64,000 nt of DNA from Butyrivibrio sp. AE3004 (GTDB lineage: Bacteria; Bacillota; Clostridia; Lachnospirales; Lachnospiraceae): assembly GCF_000703165.1 (NCBI RefSeq), contig NZ_JNLQ01000002.1, forward strand, positions 1,550,001 to 1,614,000, read 5' to 3'. Below the pieces are notes generated by a model. The model was given only the letters and a program-made list of their open reading frames with translations, did no database searches and was not told the DNA's origin. A program made the translations under genes and the position numbers. Shown piece by piece: positions 28,315 to 38,980 of the stretch (its first letter is position 1; each line of letters begins with the position of its first letter).

Positions 28315-29037
28315 CTAAAATTTCAAAACATTATTTTCTAAAAAACTATAGTATTTGTGATCACCTATTATTATATGATCCAACAGATGAATACCTAAAA
28401 GTCTGCCTGCATCACTAATCTGCTCAGTCAACTCATAATCTGCTTCAGAAGGTCCGGGATCACCGCTTGGATGATTATGCAGCAAAATTATCTGGACTGC
28501 ATTATCCCGCAAAGCCTGAATAAATATCTCTCTAGGTGAAAGAGATGCGGTCTTAACTGTCCCCACGGATATCTCAAAATCACTGATAAGCTGTCCCTGA
28601 GTATTAAGACACATGAGCATAACATGCTCCCTTTGATAATGACACATTTCCTCCATGTAATAATCCGCAATAGTTTTCGGATTTTTGCAGTTTAGACGAA
28701 TTTTCGCCTTGCTTCTGGCAATTCTGTCAGAAAGCTCTGCTATACAAAGAAGTTTAATAGCCTTCACTTCTCCGATACCCGTTATGGACATAAGCTCCTT
28801 CACAGAAAGGTACTTAATTCCTGCAAGTCCCATTTCGTATTTGTTGCACATACTAAGAACTGCATTTCCGAGTTCCATAGGAGTTCTGTTAGAGGTTCCG
28901 GTTCTGATTATTATTGCAAGTAATTCTGCATCTGTTAAAGAATGAGCTCCTATATGCATAAATCTTTCATATGGAAGCATTTCTCGATAGCCATCATCCT
29001 CTGCGAGCATAAGATTAATAGATCTTTTGTTTTTCAT
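28315..29037 (-). CDS. radC: RadC/JAB-domain protein
   Basis: 240 residues, the usual length. An N-terminal helix-hairpin-helix region (LMSITGIGEVKAIKLLCIAEL) precedes a JAB/MPN domain with the metal motif LLHNHPSGDPGPSEAD. The historic DNA-repair role of RadC is doubtful; the biochemical function is unknown. It is the first gene of the mre operon, as in many Firmicutes. The ATG follows AAAGGAAAAA. Confidence 0.9.
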   Translation of the reverse strand: MKNKRSINLMLAEDDGYREMLPYERFMHIGAHSLTDAELLAIIIRTGTSNRTPMELGNAVLSMCNKYEMGLAGIKYLSVKELMSITGIGEVKAIKLLCIAELSDRIARSKAKIRLNCKNPKTIADYYMEEMCHYQREHVMLMCLNTQGQLISDFEISVGTVKTASLSPREIFIQALRDNAVQIILLHNHPSGDPGPSEADYELTEQISDAGRLLGIHLLDHIIIGDHKYYSFLENNVLKF

Positions 29038-29099
29038 TTTTTCCTTTCCAATGCTTCTTCGGGCTTGAATTTGAAAAAAAGAAAATCAGACCTCAAATG

Positions 29100-29127
29100 A
29101 TTATACCACAATTTAGCCACGTATCAA
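29100..29127 (-). promoter_or_regulatory. Strong promoter of the radC-mreBCD-mrdA-rodA-mgsA-dac operon
   Basis: On the minus strand TTGATA (29122-29127), a 16-base spacer and TATAAT (29100-29105) with a TGn extension (TGGTATAAT). It is about 63 bases upstream of the radC ATG, the best sigma-A match seen in the window. Confidence 0.8.
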
Positions 29128-29157
29128 CTACGCTTATTTATCAAAATAATTATATAC

Positions 29158-30447
29158 TCAGATTTTTACAAGTCCTTTTTCATACATTACAGCAAGCGTC
29201 TTCATGATACCGTATTTAACATGCTGCCAGGTAAGTCCACCCTGAAAGAATACTGAATAAGGCTCGCGCAAAGGGCCATCAGCAGATAATTCTATAGAAC
29301 TGCCCGATACAAATGCTCCGGCTGCCATGATAACCTGCGAATCATACCCAGGCATATCCCAAGGCTCCGGTGTAACATAGGAATCCACAGGTGCTGCAGC
29401 CTGAATACCTTCGCAAAAAGAAGTAAGAAGCAAAGGATCATTGAAGGTAATTGCCTGAATTATGTCATAGCGCTCTTCTGTTCCGTTCGGCAGTACGAAA
29501 AATCCAAGCTTTTCATATATATTTGCCGCAAAAATAGCACCCATTAAAGCATTTGCGGTAACGTTCGGAGCAAGAAACAGCCCCTGGTAAAATTGAGGAA
29601 GTATCCCCAGCGACGCTCCTACTTCTTTTCCAAGTCCCGGTGAAGTAAGTCTGTAAGCAGCATTTTCAACACATTCCTTCTTGCCTGCTATATATCCGCC
29701 AATCGGAGCCAGACCGCCTCCCGGATTTTTTATAAGAGACCCCACAACCATATCCGCGCCTACATCGGTAGGTTCAATAGTTTCGACAAATTCTCCATAG
29801 CAGTTATCAACCATGCATATCACTTCAGGCTTTATGCTTTTTATGAATTTAATTACTTCTCCGATTCTCTCAACAGACAGCGTAGGTCTTGTCTGATAGC
29901 CTTTACTTCTCTGTATGGTAACAAGCCTGGTCTTTTCATTAATAGCTGCTTTTATCCCATCAAAATCAAATTCTCCGTCCGGCAAAAGATCAACCTGTCT
30001 ATAGCTGACTCCGTATTCTGCGAGCGATCCCTTTGACTGTCTTATACCGATAACCTCTTCCAAAGTATCATAAGGTTTCCCTACAGGTGATAAAAGTTCA
30101 TCTCCCGGTCTTAAATTACTCATAAGAGCAAGTGCAAGAGCATGAGTTCCGCATGTTATCTGTGGTCTTACAAGTGCATCCTCAGTATGGAAAACAGAAG
30201 CATATACTGCCTCAAGCTTATCTCTTCCTATATCATTGTATCCGTATCCGGTTGTTCCAAGCAGGCAAGCTTCTGATACTTTATTATCCTGCATGGCTTT
30301 TAATACTTTTGCCTGGTTGTAATCGGAAATCTCCCTGATTTTTTCAAATCTGGGTTTTAATCCATTCCATATATCATCACAAAAATCATAGACTTCCTCC
30401 GGAATTCCCATGCTTTTGTAGATACTTTTCAAATTCAAATTTTCCAT
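29158..30447 (-). CDS. PLP-dependent methionine gamma-lyase-family protein (aluminium-resistance family)
   Basis: 429 residues. Cys/Met-metabolism PLP fold: QITCGTHALALAL for PLP contact, VDNCYGEF (Asp that binds the pyridine) and VGSLIKNPGGGLAPIGGYIAG with the likely Schiff-base Lys. The family is often labelled aluminium-resistance protein or methionine gamma-lyase; the true substrate is not established. It starts inside the last codons of miaA, an arrangement common in Firmicutes downstream of miaA, and closes the mutSL-miaA run. Confidence 0.85.
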   Translation of the reverse strand: MENLNLKSIYKSMGIPEEVYDFCDDIWNGLKPRFEKIREISDYNQAKVLKAMQDNKVSEACLLGTTGYGYNDIGRDKLEAVYASVFHTEDALVRPQITCGTHALALALMSNLRPGDELLSPVGKPYDTLEEVIGIRQSKGSLAEYGVSYRQVDLLPDGEFDFDGIKAAINEKTRLVTIQRSKGYQTRPTLSVERIGEVIKFIKSIKPEVICMVDNCYGEFVETIEPTDVGADMVVGSLIKNPGGGLAPIGGYIAGKKECVENAAYRLTSPGLGKEVGASLGILPQFYQGLFLAPNVTANALMGAIFAANIYEKLGFFVLPNGTEERYDIIQAITFNDPLLLTSFCEGIQAAAPVDSYVTPEPWDMPGYDSQVIMAAGAFVSGSSIELSADGPLREPYSVFFQGGLTWQHVKYGIMKTLAVMYEKGLVKI

Positions 30448-31388
30448 CTATTCTTAATCCTTTTAACTAATTCTTTTGCAATTATCTCATCATCCCTGTT
30501 ATATTCGGATTTATCTATCCATGTCACATCTTTTTCCCGTTTAAACCAGGTAATCTGTCTTTTTGCAAAATGTCTTGTATTTCTTTTTAAAAGCTCAATA
30601 GCTTTTTCCTTGGTAATATTCCCATCAAGATATTGAAATATCTCTCTGTAACCGATTGCTTGCATAGAGGTTGCGTTTCGGTCTATATTATGTTTCAAAA
30701 GTTCCTGTACTTCTTCTATAAGTCCTTTTTCCATCATAATATCTATACGTTTTTCAATTCTGTCATAAAGAATTTGTCTTTCGTCCGTCAGAACAAAATA
30801 AAAGAAATCAAAAGAAGCTTCTTTTTCCCTCTGATCCTTATTATGTTCAGACAATTTCAGTCCTGTTTCTTTATTAAAACATAACGCTCTTATTACACGT
30901 TTAACATTATTCTCATGAAGTTCATTAGCGTAATCCGGATCAACTTCCTGTAGCATTTTATGCAGTTTGTGAATACCCTCTTCACTTCTTGATAATTCAG
31001 TAAGTTCATTTTTATATTTTTCCAATTCATTATTATCATAATTTTCGGAAAAATCTATATCATAAAGAACCGACTGGATATAAAATCCGGTACCGCCAAC
31101 AATTATTGGGAGCTTGCCCCGTGAAGTAATATCATTTATTGCAGCTGTAGCCAGCTTTTTGAATTTAAATACATTAAATTCTTCTTCCGGATCAAGAATA
31201 TCAATAAGATGATGTGGAACTCCCTGCATATCTGCTTCCGAAATCTTATCTGTTCCGATATTCATATTACGATAAACCTGCATAGAGTCAGCTGATATTA
31301 TTTCACCATGAAGCGCTTTGGCAATCTCTATTGAAATTTTCGTTTTACCTACAGCAGTCGGGCCAGTCAAAATGACTATTTTATCCAT
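30435..31388 (-). CDS. miaA: tRNA dimethylallyltransferase MiaA
   Basis: About 317 residues. It adds the isopentenyl group to A37 of tRNAs reading UNN codons; MiaB, also here, then methylthiolates the product. The P-loop GPTAVGKT at residues 8-15, ISADSMQVYRNMNIGTDKI, PHHLIDILDP and VGGTGFYIQSVL match the family. The ATG start puts the P-loop at its usual place; a TTG 30 bases upstream would add ten residues and overlap mutL. Confidence 0.93.
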   Translation of the reverse strand: MDKIVILTGPTAVGKTKISIEIAKALHGEIISADSMQVYRNMNIGTDKISEADMQGVPHHLIDILDPEEEFNVFKFKKLATAAINDITSRGKLPIIVGGTGFYIQSVLYDIDFSENYDNNELEKYKNELTELSRSEEGIHKLHKMLQEVDPDYANELHENNVKRVIRALCFNKETGLKLSEHNKDQREKEASFDFFYFVLTDERQILYDRIEKRIDIMMEKGLIEEVQELLKHNIDRNATSMQAIGYREIFQYLDGNITKEKAIELLKRNTRHFAKRQITWFKREKDVTWIDKSEYNRDDEIIAKELVKRIKNRWKI

Positions 31389-31410
31389 AATAAATTTCAG
31401 AATCCTTTTA

Positions 31411-33519
31411 TCAGTCAACTACACGTTTAAATTTCTTCTCTATTTCATATTTACTCATAGAAATAATAGTGGGTCTTCCATGAGGACAATTATAAGGATT
31501 ATCCAATGTCAAAAGTTCATCGATCAGCTTTTCCATTTCCATGACAGACATTTTCATATTTCCCTTTACCGAAGCCTTACATGCCATACTTGCAATCTTG
31601 TAATTTATTACATCAGGTGTTCTGTCAAGATTTGTGTCATTTGCAAGCTCATCCAATACTTCCGTAAACATTTCTTTTTCATTGTTGCATCCGTAAATGT
31701 CAACAGGAACTTCTCTTATTGCATAATCGTGGCCGCCAAAGGGTTCAATATTAAAGCCAAGCTTTTCAAACGCTACATGATACTTTTCAAATACATCTAT
31801 TTCCTGTGTTGTAAGAGACACAATAATTGGCGGTTGCACAAGCTGAGAAGCAACATCTTTTTCCTTATATCTTTTTATCATTCTCTCATAGTTGACTTTT
31901 TCATGAGCTGCATGCTGATCAACAATAAACATCTTATCCTTAAAAGCAATTATCCAATATGTATCAAATATCTGTCCAAGGATATTATATTCATTTCTGT
32001 TATCCTTCTTCAGCATTTTGTCATCAAAAAGATCAAGCTGTATACCTTTTTCTACAATAACCGCCTCGGAGCTTTTAATTATCGGTCCTGCCACTTTGCT
32101 ATCCTCTTCGGATTTTGGCGGGGTATGATCTCCAAAAATTCTTGTCCAAACAGGAGATTTCACATTATCTTCTATGACTACAGGCTCCGGAGAGATACCT
32201 TCCGCAAATACAGGTTTATCTTCCTTTAACTTATTATCCTGTGTAAGTCTGCTCTTTTCAAATGGCTCAGGCACAGAATCATTTGCGTTATACTGCCTTT
32301 TTCCGGTTTCAGAGAGGGAATTACCGGAAAAGTTCTCTTCTGAAATAAATATCTCGGTTCTTGAAGCTTTATTTGAATTTGTAGGTAATAGGTCAGCTTT
32401 TGCAGCTTCGGTGTTAAAAAACTTATCCGATTGCTTATTTACATTATCAGGTTGTTTTTTTAATTGCTCAGCCTGCTTTTTGGCAAATGCTTTATCTTCC
32501 TTTTCATTTCTCAAAACTTCGGGAATCATTTCATGTTCATGCAGAGCTTTAGCAACATTTTTTCTTATGAATTCATACACAAAAGGCTGGTTGCTAAATC
32601 TGACTTCCATCTTTGAAGGATGCACATTTACATCAACAAGTTCTGTGTTCATTCTTATATGAACAACACAAAAAGGGAACTTATGCTGCATAAGATATTC
32701 CTTATATCCTTCTTCAAGAGCTTTGGAAATAACCTTATCTTTTATGTATCTACCGTTCACAAAAAAATTCTCAAAATTTCTGTTTGACCTGTTTAAAGCA
32801 GGTTCACCGAGATAGCCTTCAATTGTATATTCGTTCTCAGTAACAGATATAGGAACGAGGCACATTGAAACATCTCTTCCATATATCCTGTAAATAAGTT
32901 CTTTTAAATCACCGTTGCCGGAAGTAGTAAATTTGTCATCCCGGTTATTTATAAAATGGAAGGAGACCGAAGGATTATCCATAGCCATGTGTTCCATCAG
33001 ATCGCCAACATAAGAACCTTCAGTTTGAGGTGTTTTTAAAAATTTTTTTCTTGCAGGTGTATTATAAAATAGATCTCTTACAATTATTGTTGTTCCTGTA
33101 GGAGCACCGATATCTTCAACAGATTCCTCTTTCCCTCCATTGATACAGTACCTGGTACCAACCAGCTCATTCTCGGTTTTTGTTATAAGTTCTGTCTGTG
33201 AAACTGCAGAAATACTTGATAAAGCTTCACCTCGAAAACCAAGGGATTTAAGTCTGTAAATATCATCAATGCTCATAAGTTTACTTGTAGCATGTCTTTT
33301 AAACGCATTACGAATTTCTGACTTATCTATACCGCTTCCATTATCCGTAACACGAATGAGCTTTGTACCGCCATCCTGAATCTCAACGGTTATTGAAGTA
33401 GCTCCTGAATCAATAGCATTTTCCACAAGCTCTTTTACAACGCTTGAAGGTCGTTCAACTACCTCACCTGCAGCTATCTGGTCTATAGTGTTCTGATCAA
33501 GTTCAAATATTTTAGCCAT
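31411..33519 (-). CDS. mutL: DNA mismatch repair protein MutL
   Basis: 702 residues. The N-terminal GHKL ATPase has IAAGEVVERPSSVVKELVENAIDSGA, DNGSGI and GFRGEALSSI. A long variable linker follows (about 340-510). The C-terminal domain has DQHAAHEKVNYE, the endonuclease metal motif of MutL proteins from bacteria lacking MutH, and the CPHGRPT motif. It therefore is predicted to nick DNA itself. ATG with GGAGA spacing is clear. It follows mutS by 43 bases. Confidence 0.95.
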   Translation of the reverse strand: MAKIFELDQNTIDQIAAGEVVERPSSVVKELVENAIDSGATSITVEIQDGGTKLIRVTDNGSGIDKSEIRNAFKRHATSKLMSIDDIYRLKSLGFRGEALSSISAVSQTELITKTENELVGTRYCINGGKEESVEDIGAPTGTTIIVRDLFYNTPARKKFLKTPQTEGSYVGDLMEHMAMDNPSVSFHFINNRDDKFTTSGNGDLKELIYRIYGRDVSMCLVPISVTENEYTIEGYLGEPALNRSNRNFENFFVNGRYIKDKVISKALEEGYKEYLMQHKFPFCVVHIRMNTELVDVNVHPSKMEVRFSNQPFVYEFIRKNVAKALHEHEMIPEVLRNEKEDKAFAKKQAEQLKKQPDNVNKQSDKFFNTEAAKADLLPTNSNKASRTEIFISEENFSGNSLSETGKRQYNANDSVPEPFEKSRLTQDNKLKEDKPVFAEGISPEPVVIEDNVKSPVWTRIFGDHTPPKSEEDSKVAGPIIKSSEAVIVEKGIQLDLFDDKMLKKDNRNEYNILGQIFDTYWIIAFKDKMFIVDQHAAHEKVNYERMIKRYKEKDVASQLVQPPIIVSLTTQEIDVFEKYHVAFEKLGFNIEPFGGHDYAIREVPVDIYGCNNEKEMFTEVLDELANDTNLDRTPDVINYKIASMACKASVKGNMKMSVMEMEKLIDELLTLDNPYNCPHGRPTIISMSKYEIEKKFKRVVD

Positions 33520-33562
33520 CTAATGTCTCCGCTCTTTTTCAGGCAGCCTGGTAATTATGCAA

Positions 33563-36238
33563 TCAGGCGCCTTTCCATCTGTTTTTCAGCTGATTTTGCA
33601 GCTTATATAATGTATTTAAAGCATCCATAGGCGTAAGATTTGAAATATCAATCTCCTGTAATTCCTTTAAAACGTCCTCATCCTTCACTGTATCAAACAA
33701 TGACATTTGAGAAAGATCAACAGTATCATAATGCTTAACCGTCGATTTTTTATTGCTGCTTTGATTGACTGTAATCCCCTGTACTTTCTCTGTAATATCA
33801 TTATCAGTAAGTTCTTCGGCAATAGCCTTTGCCCTGTCTATTACCATATCGGGTATACCTGCCAGTCTTGCAACCTGAATACCATAGCTCTTATCAGCAC
33901 CGCCCTTAATGATTTTGTGAAGGAAAACAATATCATCTCCCTTTTCTTTAACGGCAATACAGTAATTATTGACATTATCAATTTTTCCTTCAAGCTCGGT
34001 AAGTTCATGATAATGCGTTGCAAATAAGGTCCTCGCGCCGAGTAGTTTTCTGTTGCTGATATGTTCTATAACTGCCCAGGCAATTGAAAGTCCATCATAA
34101 GTAGAAGTTCCTCTTCCTATTTCATCAAGAATAAGAAGTGATTTTGAAGTTGCATTTCTCAAAATATTGGCAACTTCATTCATCTCAACCATAAATGTAC
34201 TCTGACCGCTTCCAAGGTCATCCGAAGCACCTACTCTTGTAAATATTCTGTCAACAACACCTATCTGTGCAGACTCTGCAGGAACAAAACTTCCTATCTG
34301 TGCCATCAGAACTATAAGAGCAGTCTGTCTCATAAAAGTTGATTTACCTGCCATATTCGGTCCGGTAATAATAGCTACAGCATGCTTCTTATCATCAAGG
34401 AAGGTGTCATTCGAAATGAACATATCGGTTCTGTCCAGCATTTGTTCAATAACAGGATGTCTTCCGCCGGTTATTTTTAATGTTCCCTTGTCGGATAAGG
34501 TCGGCTTTACATAGTGATTTCTTTCTGCAACATATGCAAGAGAACAATATACATCCAAAAGAGCAATTCCTTTTGCTGTTTCCTGAATCCTTTCAATCTC
34601 CATAGAAATTGAATCTCTGATCTTGCAAAACATTTCATACTCAAGGTTATTGAGTTTGTCCTGCGCATTAAGAATAGTGTCTTCCAATTCCTTAAGCTCA
34701 GGTGTTGTATAACGTTCACAATTTGTCAAGGTCTGTTTCCTGATAAAATAATCGGGAACCTTGTCTTTAAATGAATTGGTAACTTCAAAGGAATATCCGA
34801 AAACATTACTGTATTTTATTCTAAGGTTTTTAATATCAAGTTTTTCACGCTCTTTTGCTTCAAGATCGGAAAGCCATTGCTTACCGTTACTGCTTGCCTG
34901 TCTGAAATGATCAATATCTGAATCAAAGCCATCTTTAATAATTCCGCCTTCTTTAATTGTCAATGGGGGTTCTTCAATAATGGACTTATCAATCAGTTCA
35001 TAAATATCCTGAAGATCGTCAATCTGGTTGTAAACAGAATCAATTGCAACAATATTTCTTAGATCTTCTAAAACTATCTTTATTGCAGGTATCATTTTTA
35101 GTGAATTCCTGAAAGCAAGAAGATCTCTCGGATTTGCTGTATGGTAATTAATTTTAGCCATCAGGCGTTCCAAATCGTAGATAGGGCCAAGATATTCTCT
35201 AAGCTCATCCCTTGCGATTACATTTTTAACAAGTGCTTCTATGGCAGACTGTCTTTGTAATATATCAGCAGTTTCTATAAGAGGCTGTTCCACAAAGCTT
35301 CTAAGCATTCTGGCACCCATAGCGGTCTTGGTTTTATCAAGCACCCAGAGAAGTGTCCCTCTCTTTTGCTTATCACGCATTGTTTCTATAAGTTCCAGAT
35401 TTCTCCTTGTAGATGAATCAAGGAGCATGTATTTACTGTTTATGTAAGGATAAATATGTATTATGTTAGACAATTCATCCTTTTGCATCTCATTCAGATA
35501 CTTAAGAATTGCACCTGCAGAAACTATTCCGTTTGGAAAATCACTTATACCAAGACCTGAAAGACTCGAAACCTTAAAATGCTTCATGATAATCTGTTTT
35601 CCGGATTCATCATCAAAATATCTTGGATCAAGCGGATTAACAACAATATTGTTTCTGTCTTTTAAAAGTTCAATATCGATACCGCTCAGAAGAAAAGCAT
35701 CATTGCATATAAGTTCTGATGGCTGAAACTTCTGAATCTCATCGATTATATCCTTAAGCTGATCAACCTCCGTAAGATAAAAATCGCCGGTTGTTACATC
35801 AGCAAAAGAAATACCACTCTTTTCATCAGAGAAGAATACGCACATGAGATAATTATTCTTCGTCTCATCAAGCGCTTGCATATTAAGGTTTGTACCCGGT
35901 GTTACAACTCGTGTCACATCTCTTTTGACAATACCTTTAGCTTCCTTAGGATCTTCGAGCTGTTCGCAAATAGCAACTTTATAGCCTCTGTTTACAAGTT
36001 TACTTAAATAACTGTCAACAGCATGATGTGGCACACCGCACATGGGTGCACGTTCTTCAAGACCACAGGCTTTTCCGGTCAGTGTCAGTTCAAGTTCTTT
36101 TGATGCAACTTTCGCATCATCAAAAAACATCTCATAAAAATCGCCGAGCCTGTAAAAAAGGATACAATCTTTATACTCCTCCTTAGTCCGCACGTAATTT
36201 TGCATCATGGGACTTAACTTTTCGTACTCTATTTCCAA
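33563..36238 (-). CDS. mutS: DNA mismatch repair protein MutS
   Basis: About 891 residues. It recognises mismatches. The N-terminal domain has the mismatch-contact motif FYEMFFDDA, and the ATPase has GPNMAGKST and LILDEIGRGTSTYDG with the later TLFATHYHELTEL. The start is TTG in MEIEYEKLSPMMQNYV, preceded by AGAGGTGA; an upstream extension of 15 residues would overlap miaB and has no site. The miaB stop lies 13 bases upstream, so both are coupled. Confidence 0.95.
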   Translation of the reverse strand: MEIEYEKLSPMMQNYVRTKEEYKDCILFYRLGDFYEMFFDDAKVASKELELTLTGKACGLEERAPMCGVPHHAVDSYLSKLVNRGYKVAICEQLEDPKEAKGIVKRDVTRVVTPGTNLNMQALDETKNNYLMCVFFSDEKSGISFADVTTGDFYLTEVDQLKDIIDEIQKFQPSELICNDAFLLSGIDIELLKDRNNIVVNPLDPRYFDDESGKQIIMKHFKVSSLSGLGISDFPNGIVSAGAILKYLNEMQKDELSNIIHIYPYINSKYMLLDSSTRRNLELIETMRDKQKRGTLLWVLDKTKTAMGARMLRSFVEQPLIETADILQRQSAIEALVKNVIARDELREYLGPIYDLERLMAKINYHTANPRDLLAFRNSLKMIPAIKIVLEDLRNIVAIDSVYNQIDDLQDIYELIDKSIIEEPPLTIKEGGIIKDGFDSDIDHFRQASSNGKQWLSDLEAKEREKLDIKNLRIKYSNVFGYSFEVTNSFKDKVPDYFIRKQTLTNCERYTTPELKELEDTILNAQDKLNNLEYEMFCKIRDSISMEIERIQETAKGIALLDVYCSLAYVAERNHYVKPTLSDKGTLKITGGRHPVIEQMLDRTDMFISNDTFLDDKKHAVAIITGPNMAGKSTFMRQTALIVLMAQIGSFVPAESAQIGVVDRIFTRVGASDDLGSGQSTFMVEMNEVANILRNATSKSLLILDEIGRGTSTYDGLSIAWAVIEHISNRKLLGARTLFATHYHELTELEGKIDNVNNYCIAVKEKGDDIVFLHKIIKGGADKSYGIQVARLAGIPDMVIDRAKAIAEELTDNDITEKVQGITVNQSSNKKSTVKHYDTVDLSQMSLFDTVKDEDVLKELQEIDISNLTPMDALNTLYKLQNQLKNRWKGA

Positions 36239-36251
36239 AATTTCACCTCTG

Positions 36252-37709
36252 TTAAATACACTCCCCCGTATAGTAAAAACCATGACATTCTGTCAGTTTT
36301 ACATTTACAAATTCCCCAATCATCGAAGCATCACCGGGAAAATGAACCAGAGTATTATTTGACATTCTTCCTGTTATAAGTGAAGAATCCTGCTCATTTA
36401 CCTCTTCAACAAGTACTCTGTGAGTCTGACCTGTAAATCTGGATGCACGTTCCTTTGCAGTTTCCTGCACAACCTTAAGCAGTCTGTCAAAGTTAGGTTT
36501 ACTTACTGATTCCGGAACCTGTTCCCATCCGGCTGCAGGAGTTCCTGTTCTCTTTGAATATATAAATGTAAATGCATTGTCAAATGCTGCTTTTTTTACT
36601 ACATCAATTGTCTCATCAACATCGCTGTCTGTTTCACCCGGGAACCCAACGATAATATCCGTAGTAATAGATACATCAGGAATTGCCGCTTTAATCTTCT
36701 CCACAAGATTAAGATAGCTTTCTTTTGTATAATGCCTGTTCATCTTTTTAAGAATTTCATCAGAGCCTGACTGAAGAGGAAGATGAATATGTCTTGCAAC
36801 CTTTTCGTTTTCAGCTATAACTTTAATAAGTTCATCTGACAAATCTTTTGGATGTGAAGTCATAAAACGAACACGTTCAATTCCTTCAACCTTGCAAACC
36901 TCTGAAAGAAGCTGTGCAAAACTCATTTTATCGCTTTCGGGCAGACCCTTTCCGTATGAATTAACATTCTGTCCAAGCAACATAATTTCCTTAACGCCGT
37001 CAGCAGCCAAATATTCTATTTCTCTTATTATATCTTTTGGAATTCTCGATCTTTCTCTTCCGCGGACATAAGGAACTATACAATAAGTACAAAAGTTATT
37101 GCAGCCGAACATAATATTTATTCCGGACTTAAACTTGTACTTTCTTACAATTGGCAGATCCTCCACAATCTGATCCGTATCCTTCCAGATATCGATAATC
37201 ATTCTTTCGGACTCGAACATTGTGTTTAAAAGTTCAGCAAACTTAAAAATATTATGAGTCCCGAAAATCAGATCTACATGTCTATAGCTTTTCTGTATCT
37301 TTTCAATGACACCCTGCTCCTGCATCATACAACCGCAAAGTGCAATCTTCATCCAGGGCTTTTTCTTTTTTATACCGCCCACATATCCAAGACGGCCGAA
37401 AACTCTCTGGTCAGCATTATCCCTGACAGTACAGGTATTGTATATAACAAAATCCGCATCTTCAGTGTCAACTTCTTCATAACCAATCTTCGTTAAAATA
37501 CCCAAAAGCTTTTCTGAGTCTCTCGCATTCATTTGACATCCGAAAGTTACAACACATGCCGTAGGTTTCCTTCCAAGTTCTTTGGAAAGCTCTTCTACAT
37601 GCTTTTTAACCTTTTCAATAAACTCAAATTGTTTTTTTGTCTCTTCACCCGAATTATTTGAAACCTCAGCGTGAAGCAATGTGCTTTTGTTTAAAATATC
37701 ATTACTCAA
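36252..37709 (-). CDS. miaB: tRNA-2-methylthio-N6-dimethylallyladenosine synthase MiaB
   Basis: 485 residues. A radical-SAM methylthiotransferase acting on i6A37. The N-terminal UPF0004 domain has the first cluster Cys residues (TFGCQMNARDSE, NTCTVRDNA, CGCMMQ), the radical-SAM motif is GCNNFCTYC, and a TRAM domain ends the protein. The start is TTG, overlapping the pepT stop, with GGAG ten bases upstream. It is in the same run as miaA, which supplies its substrate. Confidence 0.94.
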   Translation of the reverse strand: MSNDILNKSTLLHAEVSNNSGEETKKQFEFIEKVKKHVEELSKELGRKPTACVVTFGCQMNARDSEKLLGILTKIGYEEVDTEDADFVIYNTCTVRDNADQRVFGRLGYVGGIKKKKPWMKIALCGCMMQEQGVIEKIQKSYRHVDLIFGTHNIFKFAELLNTMFESERMIIDIWKDTDQIVEDLPIVRKYKFKSGINIMFGCNNFCTYCIVPYVRGRERSRIPKDIIREIEYLAADGVKEIMLLGQNVNSYGKGLPESDKMSFAQLLSEVCKVEGIERVRFMTSHPKDLSDELIKVIAENEKVARHIHLPLQSGSDEILKKMNRHYTKESYLNLVEKIKAAIPDVSITTDIIVGFPGETDSDVDETIDVVKKAAFDNAFTFIYSKRTGTPAAGWEQVPESVSKPNFDRLLKVVQETAKERASRFTGQTHRVLVEEVNEQDSSLITGRMSNNTLVHFPGDASMIGEFVNVKLTECHGFYYTGECI

Positions 37710-38980
37710 ATCTCAAAATCTCCATAAATACCGCAAATCTCAAGAATAATATCCACGGTTTTTCTCATCTCGCCAATTACTGCAAATTCATATCTTCCAT
37801 GATAATTATATCCGCCGGTGCAAAGATTCGGACAAGGCAGTCCTTTATATGAAAGCATTGCACCATCGGTACCACCTCTTATCGGAACGTCAACCGGAAC
37901 TACATCAAGTCTTTCCATTGCTTTTTTAGCATTGTCAACAAGATGCATGTGAGGCTTTATTTTTTCAATCATATTGTAATAAGAATCCTCCATAGTCAAT
38001 TCCACAGTGCCTTCACCGTATTTTTTATTAAGGAATTCAACTATGCTCTTTACCAATTCCTTTTTTTGGGTGAATTTTTCCATATCATGATCGCGAACTA
38101 TATAATAAACAACAGCCTTTTCGCAGGTTCCTTTCATCATGGTAAGATGAAAAAATCCTTCTCTGTTCTCTGTATACATAGGATTCTCAAAAACGGGAAG
38201 CATAGACTGAAATTCATATGCAATAAGAGTCGCATTTAACATTCTGTTTTTAGCATCACCCGGATGAACGCTTCTTCCGTTTATGATCAGTTCAACCTCT
38301 GCAGCATTAAAGTTTTCATATTCAAGTGTACCAAGATCTCCGCCATCTATTGTGTAAGCAAACTGAGCACCAAATCTTTCAAGATCAAAATGATCTGTAC
38401 CTTCTCCGATTTCTTCATCAGGAGTAAAAGCAATTTTAATCTCACCATGAGGAATTTCCGGATTCTTAAGCAGGCTTTCTGCCATAGTCATAATTTCAGC
38501 AATGCCGGCTTTATCATCGGCTCCAAGAAGAGTAGTGCCGTCAGTAACAATAAGGTCTTCTCCTTTTTTATCATTAAGAACGGGAAAATCCTTTGGTGAA
38601 AGTACATATCTTCCGTCATCCGAAAGTTTTATATCATTTCCGTCATATTTTTCAACGATACGTGCCTTAACATTTTTACCGCTTACGGCATCGGAAGTAT
38701 CCATATGAGATATAAATCCAATAACCGGAGATTTTTTCCCGTTTCCATTTGTTGCAGGAATTGTTGCATATACGTAGCAATGCTCCTGATCATAAAACAC
38801 ATCAGAAGCACCTATTTCAGTAAGCTCTTTATAAAGAAGCTTTGCAAGATCATGTTGTCCCGGAGTTGACGGACTTTTATTTGTATGCTCATCAGACTGA
38901 GTATCAATTTTAGTATATCTTATAAATCTTTCTATAAGATCTTCCGGTTTGTTCTTTATCATTTCACTTATACTGCTCAA
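37706..38980 (-). CDS. pepT: Peptidase T (tripeptidase, M20B)
   Basis: 424 residues. Removes the N-terminal residue from tripeptides. Dinuclear zinc ligands are in GFISHMDTSDAV, LLGADDKAGIAEI, FTPDEEIGEGTDHFDL and TIDGGDLG, with PIRGGTDGAMLSYKGLPCPNL and CTGGYNYHGRYE near the end. The start is TTG with AAGGAG seven bases upstream and overlaps the DUF5662 gene. Confidence 0.94.
   Translation of the reverse strand: MSSISEMIKNKPEDLIERFIRYTKIDTQSDEHTNKSPSTPGQHDLAKLLYKELTEIGASDVFYDQEHCYVYATIPATNGNGKKSPVIGFISHMDTSDAVSGKNVKARIVEKYDGNDIKLSDDGRYVLSPKDFPVLNDKKGEDLIVTDGTTLLGADDKAGIAEIMTMAESLLKNPEIPHGEIKIAFTPDEEIGEGTDHFDLERFGAQFAYTIDGGDLGTLEYENFNAAEVELIINGRSVHPGDAKNRMLNATLIAYEFQSMLPVFENPMYTENREGFFHLTMMKGTCEKAVVYYIVRDHDMEKFTQKKELVKSIVEFLNKKYGEGTVELTMEDSYYNMIEKIKPHMHLVDNAKKAMERLDVVPVDVPIRGGTDGAMLSYKGLPCPNLCTGGYNYHGRYEFAVIGEMRKTVDIILEICGIYGDFEI

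Noticed and set aside
31318..32229. A 303-residue plus-strand protein
   Set aside because: It lies antisense to mutL and the end of miaA, has no ribosome site and shows Cys/Ile/Phe-rich composition typical of a shadow frame.
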